DNA from: a virus
Length of the DNA stretch: 36,882 nt
Reading direction: 5' to 3' (one strand)
Virus record (IMG/VR): IMGVR_UViG_3300048927_000793
Span: 1-36,882 of that record
The notes beneath the pieces were generated by a model that saw nothing but the letters and a program-made list of their open reading frames with translations, was not told the DNA's origin and searched no databases. A program made the translations under genes and the position numbers. Below, piece after piece: positions 7,303 to 15,523 of this stretch. Each line of letters opens with the position of its first letter. Position 1 is the stretch's first letter.

Positions 7303-8553
7303 TTACTCCTGAGCGATCTTTAACGTGACGGGAGGCACGAAGCCGGGATGCTGAATACTGTTGCGCTGAACCACTTCGCCGGAACGCGTTGCATCACCGA
7401 AACGCCGGTAAGCCAACACCAGGGCAGGCAATGACTCTGCAGGCGTGATGTCTACAAGGCGCACACCCGAAGCCGCTACGGCATTCAGGTGCTTGATCAC
7501 CGCTTGGCGCAACGTATTCAGCTTCTGGTAATGATCAGGGTCTGCTTTCAACGATGCTTCCCAGATCGCAGTGTCGAGCGTGTCGCGCAGATCGATCACA
7601 TCATCAGCAACCGGCACCTCTGGACGCTCAATCGGCTGGATCACCTGCTGATCCAGCGATGGTGTCGAGGCGACCGGTACGACAGCCGAAGCGACCGGCA
7701 TGTCCGCAACGACCTGCGCGACCTGAACGACTAGCGCGTCCTGCACCAGGTTCGCCGTGGCTTGACTGGCCGCTGCTGTGTTCGTGCCACCATTCTGACT
7801 GACCGTATTGATGCTCGACACCGCCTCGCTTTGCTGGGTTGCTGCGGCGACTGCCGGGCGATACCCCGCCCCAGAGGATGAACCGCCGCCACCGCTGCCA
7901 AATCCGGCAAAGAAGCTAGAAATCATCGAGCTGAGCGTACCGGGGGAGTTCACCACCGAAACAACCAATGCAGCGATGTTCGAGTACACACCAGTGAACG
8001 GTGAAAACTGCTGCTGGATAACGCCGAACACACCGGAGAGGTTGCCGCGCATCGCATTGGTACTGATGCGGGCCGCGTCGACCTTGGCCATTGCTGCCGA
8101 GTAACGCCCAAGCGCTGAATCGAGCACACCGGTTGACGCTTGGGTGACCTGCTTCTGGGTGTTCACCGTCGCCGTGGGAAACTTGCGCGGAATGTCGGGG
8201 TAAAACGTCAGGTCAAATCGTGCCATCCCCCCTTCGCGCCGGTCATGCTGCAGTTCGCACTCACCTGTCTGCACTTGCATACGACCCAGCCAAGGATGGA
8301 CCAACTCACCCGCCCCCTCCTTTTCCAGCGCCTCAAGCAGCTTGTCACGGTGCTCGAAACAGTCAGGGCCAATGACGAAAGCCGTCAGCTTATGGACCTG
8401 AGCTTGTTTTCCCATCTGCTCAAAGTAGGGCTCGTCTCGCTTGGGGTACTCATGCAACTGCCCCTTGCGCCCAACCGGCACGCCAGCGGCATCAACAAAA
8501 AAGCTGACACCCCGAAATGACGCCGGCAGCAAACTGTCACGCCATGTCGTCAT
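7303..8553 (-). CDS. DNA circularisation N-domain tail protein (Mu gp43 homologue)
   Basis: The 416-residue protein begins with the DNA_circ_N pattern 'WRDSLLPASFRGVSFFVD', followed by 'GRKGQLHEYPKRDEPYFEQMGK' and 'ELVHPWLGRMQVQTGE'. Despite the family name, in Mu-type phages this is a tail/baseplate protein acting next to the tape measure. The middle (residues about 215-265) is Ser/Gly/Ala-rich and of low complexity. ATG overlaps the tape-measure stop as ATGA, so translation is coupled. Confidence 0.9.
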   Translation of the reverse strand: MTTWRDSLLPASFRGVSFFVDAAGVPVGRKGQLHEYPKRDEPYFEQMGKQAQVHKLTAFVIGPDCFEHRDKLLEALEKEGAGELVHPWLGRMQVQTGECELQHDRREGGMARFDLTFYPDIPRKFPTATVNTQKQVTQASTGVLDSALGRYSAAMAKVDAARISTNAMRGNLSGVFGVIQQQFSPFTGVYSNIAALVVSVVNSPGTLSSMISSFFAGFGSGGGGSSSGAGYRPAVAAATQQSEAVSSINTVSQNGGTNTAAASQATANLVQDALVVQVAQVVADMPVASAVVPVASTPSLDQQVIQPIERPEVPVADDVIDLRDTLDTAIWEASLKADPDHYQKLNTLRQAVIKHLNAVAASGVRLVDITPAESLPALVLAYRRFGDATRSGEVVQRNSIQHPGFVPPVTLKIAQE

Positions 8554-10610
8554 GGTTTCCCTCCGTTTCCGAGAGTCCGGTATCCCACGCTCGGCGTGAC
8601 GGTCAGGCCGGGCTGATTGGTTTTCGCCGGATCAACCCGCATGCCTGGCGGGGCACCTTCGAAGCGCATGACCAGCTCACCTTGAAGTTGTGCCTTGCCA
8701 CCTGCTGCACCCGCCTGCAGCAGGCTTCCCGGCGCGGGCAGGTTTGGCCGGCTGAGCAGCTCGCTTGTCGACGGGATCCCGGTCGCCTGATTGATACGTT
8801 GCTGGTTCAGTCGACTGGCGTCCGATGCATCGGCAGCGAGAAAAGAACCGTTGCCACCACCGGCGCCGGCGTTGCGCTGACGCTGCTCCTCGGCGAATTG
8901 ATTCGCTTTGGATGTGGCGGTCTGCAGGATCGTGTCACCCCCATCCCCTCCGCCAAACAGCTTCATCATCGGCTCAAGGATTGGTTTTAACTTGGTCCAC
9001 AGGCTCTGGAACCAGGCACTGATCGGCTCCCAGTTCTTGATGATCATCCCCAACGGCGTCCAGTCGAACAGCTTCTTCAGGAAGTCGAAGAACGGAACGG
9101 AAAGGGCTTTCACTACTTCCCACAGCGCGCCGAAGAATTCACCCAGCGGTTGCCAGTTCTCGATGATCATTCCCAGAGGAGTCCAGGCAAATGCCGCCTT
9201 CATCCATTCCCACACCACCTTGGCAGGGCCTTGAATCTTCGCCCAGAACGCCTGGAAGTACGGCGCAAGAGCTTCCCAGTTAGCCATGATCAAACCTGCA
9301 GCTGCCGCAATCGCGACGGCAATGATCCCGATAGGGGTCGCAGCGAACGCCACACCCATCAAGCGTACTGCAACGGTCGCAGCCAGCACGCCTACACGGA
9401 TCGCCGTGAAAGCAGCACCTGCCACTGCCAATCCCCGAACAAGGCCAGGGTTGGCCGAAATCAGCTCCCCAATGCGCGAAACCATAGGCCTCAATGCATC
9501 GGTGACCAAGTTGATCGTCGGCAGCAGTGCATTGCCGATAGCCCGTGCCACGCTCTCAGCTGCGTTACGCAGCAACTGAAGGTTGTTGGCAGTAGTTGCT
9601 GCTCTGGATTGGTATTCCTTTTCCATTGAGCCGCCGTACTGCTGCTGGTCGGTCACCTTCTGCAGGTTGCCTTTGAGCAGATCAAGGTTCGTGAGCAACG
9701 GCGCAATCGCCCCGACGGACTCACTGCCAAACAATGTCGTCAACAGCCCCGCCTGCTTCTCGGGCTTAACCTGACTGACCCTGTTTAGCACATCGAGCAA
9801 GGTTCCCTGGGCATCCTTCTGCATGCCCTTTGCAACGTCTTTTGAACTCAACCGCAGGGCCTTGAAGGCCTGCTGCTGCCCCTTGGTCGCCGCTGAACCC
9901 TTGGTCAGCGCGAGCATGAAGTTCTTGATGCCGGTCGCGGCGACCTCCTGCTCGATGCCGACACCGGCCATCGTTGCGCCGAGGGCTGCGATCTGCCCAG
10001 AGGCCAGTCCCGCAATTGCACCCAGCGGGCCGATGCGGGTGACGATGTCTGAAATCTGCTTGGTGTTGGCCGGACCGGTGTTGCCGAGGTAGTTGATCTT
10101 GTCGGCCAACGCCTCGACATCGGTCTGGGTCATTTTGAAAGAGGTCCGCCACTTCGCCATCATGTCGCCGCTTTCCTCGGCGCTCTGGTCGAATGCAATA
10201 CCCATCTTCACCGCGGCTTCGGCAAAGCCCAACAGCTCTTCACGAGCAATACCGGATTGCCCACCTGCCGCGACGATCTTGGCGATATCACCAGCCGCCA
10301 TCGGCAGGCGCTCAGACATCCGCCCGATGTCGTCGCCCATTTCCTTGAACTGACCCGGGTTGTCAAAGTTGACCACCTTGCGCACGTCAGCCATTTGCGA
10401 TTCGAAGTCGATGGCAGCAGCTGCCCCGGCAACGAACGGCGCGGCCAGCGCTCCGCCCGTGAGCACATCACTGAAACCGATCTTGCCCAGCCCCGTCTTG
10501 TCGAGACCCTTTTTGAATCCGGCGATGTTTTTTCGGATACCGGCAAGCTTGGGCGACAGTTTGTCGACGCCCGTAATCAACGCCTTGAGCTGAAACTTGT
10601 CCCCCATCAT
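8550..10610 (-). CDS. Tail tape measure protein
   Basis: A 686-residue protein. The N-terminal 350 residues match the TIGR01760-type tape-measure core ('ALGATMAGVGIEQEVAATGIKNFM', 'LLTTLFGSESVGAI'). Strongly hydrophobic helices follow at about residues 390-450, and Trp-rich repeats at about residues 473-526, where 'F-WTPLGMII-NW-P' occurs twice about 41 residues apart. The C-terminus is Gly/Gln-rich. It sets tail length and is ejected during DNA entry. ATG 10610 overlaps the stop of the frameshifted chaperone product as ATGA, which supports this start over the adjacent ATG 10607. It is short for a tape measure, so the tail should be modest in length. Confidence 0.92.
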   Translation of the reverse strand: MMGDKFQLKALITGVDKLSPKLAGIRKNIAGFKKGLDKTGLGKIGFSDVLTGGALAAPFVAGAAAAIDFESQMADVRKVVNFDNPGQFKEMGDDIGRMSERLPMAAGDIAKIVAAGGQSGIAREELLGFAEAAVKMGIAFDQSAEESGDMMAKWRTSFKMTQTDVEALADKINYLGNTGPANTKQISDIVTRIGPLGAIAGLASGQIAALGATMAGVGIEQEVAATGIKNFMLALTKGSAATKGQQQAFKALRLSSKDVAKGMQKDAQGTLLDVLNRVSQVKPEKQAGLLTTLFGSESVGAIAPLLTNLDLLKGNLQKVTDQQQYGGSMEKEYQSRAATTANNLQLLRNAAESVARAIGNALLPTINLVTDALRPMVSRIGELISANPGLVRGLAVAGAAFTAIRVGVLAATVAVRLMGVAFAATPIGIIAVAIAAAAGLIMANWEALAPYFQAFWAKIQGPAKVVWEWMKAAFAWTPLGMIIENWQPLGEFFGALWEVVKALSVPFFDFLKKLFDWTPLGMIIKNWEPISAWFQSLWTKLKPILEPMMKLFGGGDGGDTILQTATSKANQFAEEQRQRNAGAGGGNGSFLAADASDASRLNQQRINQATGIPSTSELLSRPNLPAPGSLLQAGAAGGKAQLQGELVMRFEGAPPGMRVDPAKTNQPGLTVTPSVGYRTLGNGGKP

Positions 10611-11034
10611 TCCACCTGCATGGCTTGATTGATTCGCTGAGCCTGGTTGATCGATTCCAGAACGATGTCCAGCGGTCTGGACATCATTTGTGCAGGATCA
10701 ACCTTCCAGAAGTAAGCCAGGTCGTAGACGACGGCGATCAGGCCTTCAAGGTCGCTGATGCCGCTGTCATGAAAAAACCGGCGACCTGCCAGCTCAGGCT
10801 GTTGAGGTCAGCCAGATCCAGCTGGTTGACCGACGACGGAGGGATTCCCGCGCAGACGGAGATGTATTTCGCCGCGATGTCGAGATCGAGCGAAACATCT
10901 TCGTTTTTGTCGATCTTGTAAGGCAGCGCCTTGATGGCTCGGACTTCCTGCACGGTAGGCCGGCGGAATGTCAGCACCTTAAGCTCAGTGCCATGCGCTT
11001 CAATTGGCGCGGAAAGCTCGATAACGTCGCTCAT
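10607..11034 (-). CDS. Frameshifted tail assembly chaperone, long product (-1 shift at 10771-10777)
   Basis: The heptamer T TTT TTC lies in the correct phase (X XXY YYZ) 11 codons before the end of the gp41-like gene. Shifting back one base opens a frame of 54 further codons, beginning HDSGISDLEG and containing 'LIAVVYDLAYFWKVDPAQMM', until TGA at 10607-10609. The extension has the Leu-Ile-Ala...Phe-Trp pattern of the second domain (GT/E') of tail chaperones. Total length is 142 residues. The -2 frame meets a stop at once. The new stop overlaps the tape-measure ATG, so every part of the gap 10611-10737 is explained. It should bind the tape measure and tail tube during assembly. Confidence 0.87.
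10738..11034 (-). CDS. Tail assembly chaperone, short product (Mu gp41 family)
   Basis: The 98-residue protein (MSDVIELSAPIEAHG...) matches the Mu gp41 tail assembly family: an N-terminal 'I-LSAPIEAHGTELKVLTFRRPT-QEVRAIKALPY' followed by a helical part with 'CAGIPPSSVNQLDLADLNSLSWQVAGFF'. ATG 11034 overlaps the tube stop as ATGA and has AGGGG at good distance; the in-frame ATG 11040 is too close to that site. Most ribosomes would make this form; a fraction would shift at the TTTTTTC heptamer to give the longer form. Confidence 0.9.
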   Translation of the reverse strand: MSDVIELSAPIEAHGTELKVLTFRRPTVQEVRAIKALPYKIDKNEDVSLDLDIAAKYISVCAGIPPSSVNQLDLADLNSLSWQVAGFFMTAASATLKA

Positions 11035-11378
11035 TGCCATACCCCTTTGTTACCGTCGAACTGCATGTCGATGGTGCCGTCGTCGCCCTTGCTGCTGGGC
11101 TCGTCTACCAGGTACGCGCCCGACAGCACGTATGTCCTGCCGTTCTTGAACTCGCAGGTCACCGTCATGTCGGTGCCCTTCACGAGCTTGTCCCGAGGGA
11201 AATCCGGGGTGTGAACCGCCGTAAACTTCAGATAAGGCGGCAAGTCCTCTTCCTTGAAGTAACCCGCCACGATGGTTTCCCGCTTCACATCCATCAGTGG
11301 CGCTTCACCGCCACCGGTAAGCGTCAGCTGTGCGCCGTCGACCTTGACGTAGCAGGTGCCCGCTGTTTTCTGACCCAT
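11031..11378 (-). CDS. Tail tube protein (Mu gpM homologue)
   Basis: The 115-residue protein matches the Tail_tube family: 'KTAGTCYVKVDGAQLTLTGGGEAPLMDVKRETI', then 'GYFKEEDLPPYLKFT' and 'GTDMTVTCEFKNGRTYVLSGAYLV'. It forms the inner tube of the contractile tail. A strong intrinsic terminator separates it from the sheath gene upstream, unusual inside one operon. Its stop overlaps the chaperone start. Size is the same as the Mu protein. Confidence 0.93.
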   Translation of the reverse strand: MGQKTAGTCYVKVDGAQLTLTGGGEAPLMDVKRETIVAGYFKEEDLPPYLKFTAVHTPDFPRDKLVKGTDMTVTCEFKNGRTYVLSGAYLVDEPSSKGDDGTIDMQFDGNKGVWQ

Positions 11379-11396
11379 GGTCTTTGTCTCCAGAAT

Positions 11397-11420
11397 GAAA
11401 AAGCCCGCACAGAGCGGGCT
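11397..11420 (-). terminator. Intrinsic terminator between sheath and tube genes
   Basis: On the minus strand a 7-bp stem AGCCCGC/GCGGGCT with a TCTGT loop is followed by a run of T. It lies 18 bases after the sheath stop and would cut sheath transcripts unless read through. Confidence 0.82.
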
Positions 11421-11438
11421 GGTATGGCTCGGGCAGAA

Positions 11439-12935
11439 TTACGCGGCGGCGGCGTACTGCAGGCGGAACTGGTTGAGCATGGCGAAGATGCGCAAACCGT
11501 TGATGTAGTCCGGAGGGAACAGCACGTTCAACCGGTTCGGATCGTTCGGGTCTCGCTCCACGATCAGGTACTGCCGGAACAGTTCGGAGTTTTCAACGTG
11601 CCCTTCGTCTTCCAGCTTGCCGTATTCCGAGATCAGCTCGCCCCGAATCACAGCTGGCGTGACGATGGCGGCACCAGCGCCGAACTTGGTGCCGTCGTCC
11701 GCCAGCTTGTGACGACCGTATTTGCTGGTGATCACGCTGCGCAACCGGCGAATGATGTACGCCGACTGGTGCATCGTTTCGCTGTCGAGGTACGAGTTAT
11801 CGGCCTGGCCGTAGGCATTCTTCTGATACGTCGTCACCGAGCGCTGGATACGAACAGAACCGCCTTCGTAATAGGCTGTAGCGATGCCGTAGCTCAGCAG
11901 CGATTGGCGCTCGGTAAGCGTGAAACGCTCGCTAGCCGGGGACGGGTCTACGCCCAACATCGCACCACTTTGGGTCGGTCGGCTGGCATCAGCGGAAATG
12001 AACGTCGCGGTGCGTGCGGCCAAGGCAGCGGCCTGAATCCAGACCGGTTGCGGCACTCCCATTTCGACAGCCTGGACGGTGACATGCTGGTCATTACGCA
12101 ACTGCCCCGCCGCAACCAAGGTGCCGACCGTTCCCCGCTTGGCGCTGTAAACATGCCCGAACAACTGCTTGGCCCAGCTCCAGCGGCCTGCGCTGTCATC
12201 CATCGCACCTTTCCAGGCATTCAGCGTGGTGGTATCCGACCATGGCACACACATGAACTCGAAGGGCTCATCGCCGAGGGCGGCGAGCGCGTCGATCTGA
12301 TCTGGCGTGCCAACCCCGCCGGACATTGCGGCGACGACTGCCGTCAGACCTGCCGGCGTGAATTCACCGTTGACCTTCCCAAGGCGATTCAGCTCAAGCC
12401 TGATGTCGTTTCCGGATTCGCCTTTCCATTTCCCGGTCAGCGTGACCACACCGGCCGCAGCAGCTGCTTTTACCGGCAGGTCCGGGGTGGCGTTGATCTT
12501 GACCGACAGCGCTGCTGCTACCTGGTCGACCGTGGCACCACTGACGACTGTGGACTGCACACGAACGCCACCGATGTACAGGCTCAACAGACCGGACTCG
12601 GTGGCGGCGCCGGTCAGTGTCACCTTGCCCGCCGCCACGGCGCCTTCGTCCGCTTTCAACGGCAGACACCAGATCTCACCGACCGGGTCCGACTTGCGCC
12701 ACACTTCGTACATCGCGGCGAGCATCGAGCCCTGGCCGCCGATTTCTTTGGCGAGCGCCGGGCTCGTCACGAGGACCAGGGCACCAATGTTCGCCGCCGG
12801 GGCATCATCGTTCGCCTGCCCTACGATCAAACGACGTACCGTGGACTGCGCCGTGTTTGCTGCCGAGTTGTCCATCTCGGCGTAGAACAGCGGGACGCGA
12901 ATGTCGCTGGGGATGCTGTTGTATGCGATAGCCAT
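11439..12935 (-). CDS. Contractile tail sheath protein (Mu gpL homologue)
   Basis: The 498-residue protein matches Mu gpL: an N-terminal 'AIAYNSIPSDIRVPLFYAEMDNS', 'ALVLVTSPALAKEIGG' and a C-terminal 'LVVERDPNDPNRLNVLFPPDYINGLRIFAMLNQFRLQY' region. The C-terminal 100 residues are the handshake-forming sheath core; the central region is the variable protruding domain. The start has GAGGAGG upstream. Length nearly equals that of the Mu protein. Its presence makes this phage a myovirus. Confidence 0.95.
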   Translation of the reverse strand: MAIAYNSIPSDIRVPLFYAEMDNSAANTAQSTVRRLIVGQANDDAPAANIGALVLVTSPALAKEIGGQGSMLAAMYEVWRKSDPVGEIWCLPLKADEGAVAAGKVTLTGAATESGLLSLYIGGVRVQSTVVSGATVDQVAAALSVKINATPDLPVKAAAAAGVVTLTGKWKGESGNDIRLELNRLGKVNGEFTPAGLTAVVAAMSGGVGTPDQIDALAALGDEPFEFMCVPWSDTTTLNAWKGAMDDSAGRWSWAKQLFGHVYSAKRGTVGTLVAAGQLRNDQHVTVQAVEMGVPQPVWIQAAALAARTATFISADASRPTQSGAMLGVDPSPASERFTLTERQSLLSYGIATAYYEGGSVRIQRSVTTYQKNAYGQADNSYLDSETMHQSAYIIRRLRSVITSKYGRHKLADDGTKFGAGAAIVTPAVIRGELISEYGKLEDEGHVENSELFRQYLIVERDPNDPNRLNVLFPPDYINGLRIFAMLNQFRLQYAAAA

Positions 12936-13141
12936 TACTGGACCTCCTCAGTCTTCACCGGTGCTTTCGACTTGGCGGATGCGGCCTCGATGTCCGACAC
13001 GGTGACGTCCTCATCCTTCAGACGCCGACGCCAGTAGCTGTTATCGGTCACTTCGCGACCTTCGGCCGGCAGCAGATCGCCCGCTTCCGGATCGGGCACG
13101 GAGCGGGCTTTTGCCGGCACCACGGTGATGCGCTTGGTCAT
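12935..13141 (-). CDS. DUF2635 protein (Mu gp38 homologue)
   Basis: The 68-residue protein begins 'KRITVVPAKARSVPDPEAGDLLPAEGREV', followed by 'YWRRRLKDEDV', the DUF2635 pattern. This small protein is always found just before the sheath gene in Mu-type tails; its function is unknown. The start overlaps the preceding stop as ATGA, and the stop shares a base with the sheath start. Confidence 0.9.
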   Translation of the reverse strand: MTKRITVVPAKARSVPDPEAGDLLPAEGREVTDNSYWRRRLKDEDVTVSDIEAASAKSKAPVKTEEVQ

Positions 13142-13728
13142 GGTGTTACGTCTCCTGAAAATTTTGCTTCGATGCGCCCATCCGGGCCGGGATGTTTTAG
13201 GTTGGGGTCTGCCGGGTCGATACAGTCCATGTCGAAGGTCACACCGGTAAATCCGGTCAACCCATCCAGCTCCGCTTCGTGCCAGGTTTCAGCGGGTTTA
13301 CTCGCGTCATTGCGACCGAGCTGGAATTCGGCGGCGAACCCGAACCTGTAAATCACCCGCGATCTATTGATGTGAACCAATGCACCGCCGCCGTACTCCA
13401 TCGGGTCGTAATCACCTTCAGGACACCAGCCCACCAGAGCACGCCACAGCTCAGCGCGAAGCGTGTGCAACAGATCGTTGGCCGCCTGGCCGCGCTCGTC
13501 GCTGGTGTCCAGCACGACCACCACGTCGATTTCATCCGTGATGTTCTGACGGACACCGTTTTCCAGATCATTGGCCGTGGCTTGATCCCCCGTGGCGATC
13601 ACGTAGGCGGAGGGATGACTGAGCTTTGCGCTGTTCGCGACGGCATCCCAATCAATGCCACCGACCACACGACCTTCAAAGGACGGGCACGCCGCCCGTA
13701 AGTGAGCAACGACAAGTGCGATCTTCAT
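13138..13728 (-). CDS. Tail terminator-like protein (Mu gp37 type)
   Basis: The 196-residue protein begins MKIALVVAHLRAACPSF, with 'VGGIDWDAV', 'PSAYVIATGDQAT-N', 'VRQNITDEIDVVVVLDTSDERGQAANDLL' and 'ALVGWCPEGDYDPMEYGGG'. This pattern belongs to gp37-like proteins that cap the tail and join it to the head. ATG 13728 is preferred; about 46 further in-frame residues upstream are unlike the family. The ribosome site before it is weak (GGAATCC). It lies between the HK97-gp10-like and DUF2635 genes, at the junction of head and tail modules. Confidence 0.78.
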   Translation of the reverse strand: MKIALVVAHLRAACPSFEGRVVGGIDWDAVANSAKLSHPSAYVIATGDQATANDLENGVRQNITDEIDVVVVLDTSDERGQAANDLLHTLRAELWRALVGWCPEGDYDPMEYGGGALVHINRSRVIYRFGFAAEFQLGRNDASKPAETWHEAELDGLTGFTGVTFDMDCIDPADPNLKHPGPDGRIEAKFSGDVTP

Positions 13729-13747
13729 AAGGATTCCGATGGTGGTA

Positions 13748-14269
13748 TCAGTCCAGGGCTGCGGCGAACGCTGCAGCCAGAATCGCCTGAACCTGTGATT
13801 TTGAGTCTTGCAGAGCGTCGGCCATGTAGTTGCCACGCGGCCTGATTCGCCACTCCCCTGCTGCACGTTCGGCCAATGCGGCTGCTCGCTGACCCGGCGC
13901 TCGCCGGTTTGACTTGCCCTTGCCCTTACCGGGCGCGAGCTTCGCTAGCCGATGACCTTTCTTCACGCCGTAGTGCAGATAAGCCGGATAGAATTCCTTC
14001 ATCGCCTCGGTCTTGCGGGGAGCAACCTTGACCAAAAACCCGGCGCGGGAAACCTTGAAATTGATCGACTCCAAGGTGGCACCGGTACGGTTGATGGGGT
14101 AGCCGTCCTGCCCCTTTCCGAGCGCCAGGTTCATCTGAGCCCGCTGCGTGACCAGTTTGCCGGCCTTGCGCATCCCTGCGCGAATTTTGCGTTTGTCGAA
14201 AACGTCGCGGTCGAAGTTGTCGAAACCTTCGACGTGCAGATACCCGTCAAGCGATGCCGAGTTAGCCAT
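13748..14269 (-). CDS. HK97 gp10-like tail completion/neck protein
   Basis: The 173-residue protein is basic. It shows 'RKIRAGMRKAGKLVTQRAQMNLA', 'TGATLESINFKVSRAGFLVKVAPRK' and 'PAYLHYGVKKGHR', typical of HK97 gp10-type neck proteins. The segment about residues 112-130 (KGKGKSNRR) is highly basic. ATG 14269 has CAGGGGG upstream and overlaps the end of the head-closure gene. It should act at the head-tail joint. Confidence 0.8.
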   Translation of the reverse strand: MANSASLDGYLHVEGFDNFDRDVFDKRKIRAGMRKAGKLVTQRAQMNLALGKGQDGYPINRTGATLESINFKVSRAGFLVKVAPRKTEAMKEFYPAYLHYGVKKGHRLAKLAPGKGKGKSNRRAPGQRAAALAERAAGEWRIRPRGNYMADALQDSKSQVQAILAAAFAAALD

Positions 14270-14624
14270 AGATGCCCCCTGTTTCCTGAACCGTCCCCAG
14301 CTCCTCCACCTCAAGGACGGAGTACCGATGCCCGCCGTTCAGATCCATAACTCGACGAATTCGGTACAGTCTTTTGCCGTGCAGCGCTTCGTGCGCATCG
14401 CTCAGTCCGTCGAGGAAATACAGCGTGATGCGATGCGTGACCTTGTCGTCGATCTGCAGGCCGGAGCTGTACGTGGCAGCGCCCACGGGCTCGATCTTCG
14501 CCCAGCGTTTCTTTTCATCCGTGAAGATGGACGACAGGCCAAGGTCAGGAGCCGGCTGATCTGCACGCAGCCGTAACGTGATGCGCCGATCGAGCTCCCC
14601 GGCGCCTGGCTCGCGTATTGCCAT
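14262..14624 (-). CDS. Head closure / head-tail joining protein
   Basis: The 120-residue protein has the phage head-tail joining pattern: 'GELDRRITLRLR' near the start, 'KRWAKIEPVGAATY', then 'THRITLYF' and 'LYRIRRVMDLNGGHRYSVLEVEE'. It is a small beta-barrel stopper fitted under the connector. It sits between the gp6-like connector and the gp10-like protein, the same order as in HK97 relatives. Two bases separate it from the connector gene. Confidence 0.83.
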   Translation of the reverse strand: MAIREPGAGELDRRITLRLRADQPAPDLGLSSIFTDEKKRWAKIEPVGAATYSSGLQIDDKVTHRITLYFLDGLSDAHEALHGKRLYRIRRVMDLNGGHRYSVLEVEELGTVQETGGIYG

Positions 14625-14626
14625 GC

Positions 14627-15178
14627 TCAGAACCTCGGAGGGACAGTGATTTCAGCCAGCAGGTGATCAAGAAAAGAATGCGGCAGCTCGAACAAGGTCT
14701 GGCCCAGCACCAGTGTTTCCCGTTGCTTGTACGCAGTGGCTGCCGACATCAGCATCCAGCTGCGGACACCCGGGTAGACATCAAGGTCGGTACCCGCCTT
14801 GTACTGGATACGCAGCGCACCTGAGGGCCGCCCTGCTGGGAAGTCCAAATAGTCCTCATGCCCACCCTTGCGCAGCCGGAACACCACTTCCTGATCAGAA
14901 TCAGAGCCGTCGGCATTGAGCAGAACCACCGAGTCGATCTCGACCACCTGCCCCCTGTCGAGGGCATGACCCGCCGGAAACTCGGCAGGCCAATGTTCTT
15001 CATAGGTTGCCCGACGGATCCCGGCGCCGGTACGGAACTCGGCCTGCGCCGTGACGCCGGGGATGATGATTTGCTCGACCAGCTCAGGCTCCATGTCCTC
15101 TGGCTCAATGCGGCATTGGTATGCCACCTGAGCCAGCGACAGAACCGCATCGCCGATGTATGCGATACGTCGTGCCAT
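14627..15178 (-). CDS. Head-tail connector (HK97 gp6 / phiE125 gp8-like)
   Basis: The 183-residue protein starts 'ARRIAYIGDAVLSLAQVAYQCRI' and continues with a helical block 'EPELVEQIIIPGVTAQAEFRTGAGIRRATYEEHW'. It ends with 'VRSWMLMSAATAYKQRETLVLGQ', the typical closing helix of these connectors. The ring of this protein would dock below the portal. It follows the small acidic-tailed protein gene by two bases. Confidence 0.83.
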   Translation of the reverse strand: MARRIAYIGDAVLSLAQVAYQCRIEPEDMEPELVEQIIIPGVTAQAEFRTGAGIRRATYEEHWPAEFPAGHALDRGQVVEIDSVVLLNADGSDSDQEVVFRLRKGGHEDYLDFPAGRPSGALRIQYKAGTDLDVYPGVRSWMLMSAATAYKQRETLVLGQTLFELPHSFLDHLLAEITVPPRF

Positions 15179-15180
15179 GA

Positions 15181-15480
15181 TTAGGGCTTCGCCTCATCAT
15201 CGACGGCGTTCGGATCGTTGACCTGATTCGGGTCCGAGTCCGGCTCTTCTTCCTCTTCCTCTTGTTCCTCCTCCGTGTCGTCCGAGACAGCAGAAGCGGT
15301 CGAGGTCTTGCCGGTCGAAGCCGCGGGCTTACCGCCGGCGCCTTTTTTCCCCTTCTTGAGAAGTTCGGCCACACCGGAATCCACCAGGTCTTTTGCGCGA
15401 ACCGCGTCAAAACCCGCCGTCTCGCCCAAGGCGTAGCCGCGCCACGACTTGAGGAACGTGACGATCGTCAATTTGCTCAT
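15181..15480 (-). CDS. Small head protein with highly acidic tail, function unknown
   Basis: The 99-residue protein has an N-terminal beta/helix part (MSKLTIVTFLKSWRGYALGETAGFDAVRAKDLVDSGVAELL), like small proteins that follow capsid genes in many phages. A Lys/Gly/Ala/Ser linker comes next, then a very acidic tail (about residues 68-99) with runs of Glu and Asp. The ATG has GAGG upstream. Its place right after the capsid gene suggests a head or decoration role, but no family function is certain. Confidence 0.65.
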   Translation of the reverse strand: MSKLTIVTFLKSWRGYALGETAGFDAVRAKDLVDSGVAELLKKGKKGAGGKPAASTGKTSTASAVSDDTEEEQEEEEEEPDSDPNQVNDPNAVDDEAKP

Positions 15481-15497
15481 GATTGTTTCCTCAGATG

Positions 15498-15520
15498 CCG
15501 GCCCCGAAGGTCGGGGCCGG
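15498..15520 (-). other. GC-rich hairpin between capsid and acidic-tail genes
   Basis: CCGGCCCCGA and its complement form a perfect GC stem in the 43-base gap after the capsid gene. There is no T run, so it may protect or process mRNA rather than terminate it. Confidence 0.5.
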
Positions 15521-15523
15521 TGA

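Noticed and set aside
11034-13037. A 667-codon open frame on the plus strand opposite the sheath and tube genes
   Set aside because: It is the mirror of well-supported sheath, tube and DUF2635 genes in GC-rich DNA, has no recognisable domain and no ribosome site.
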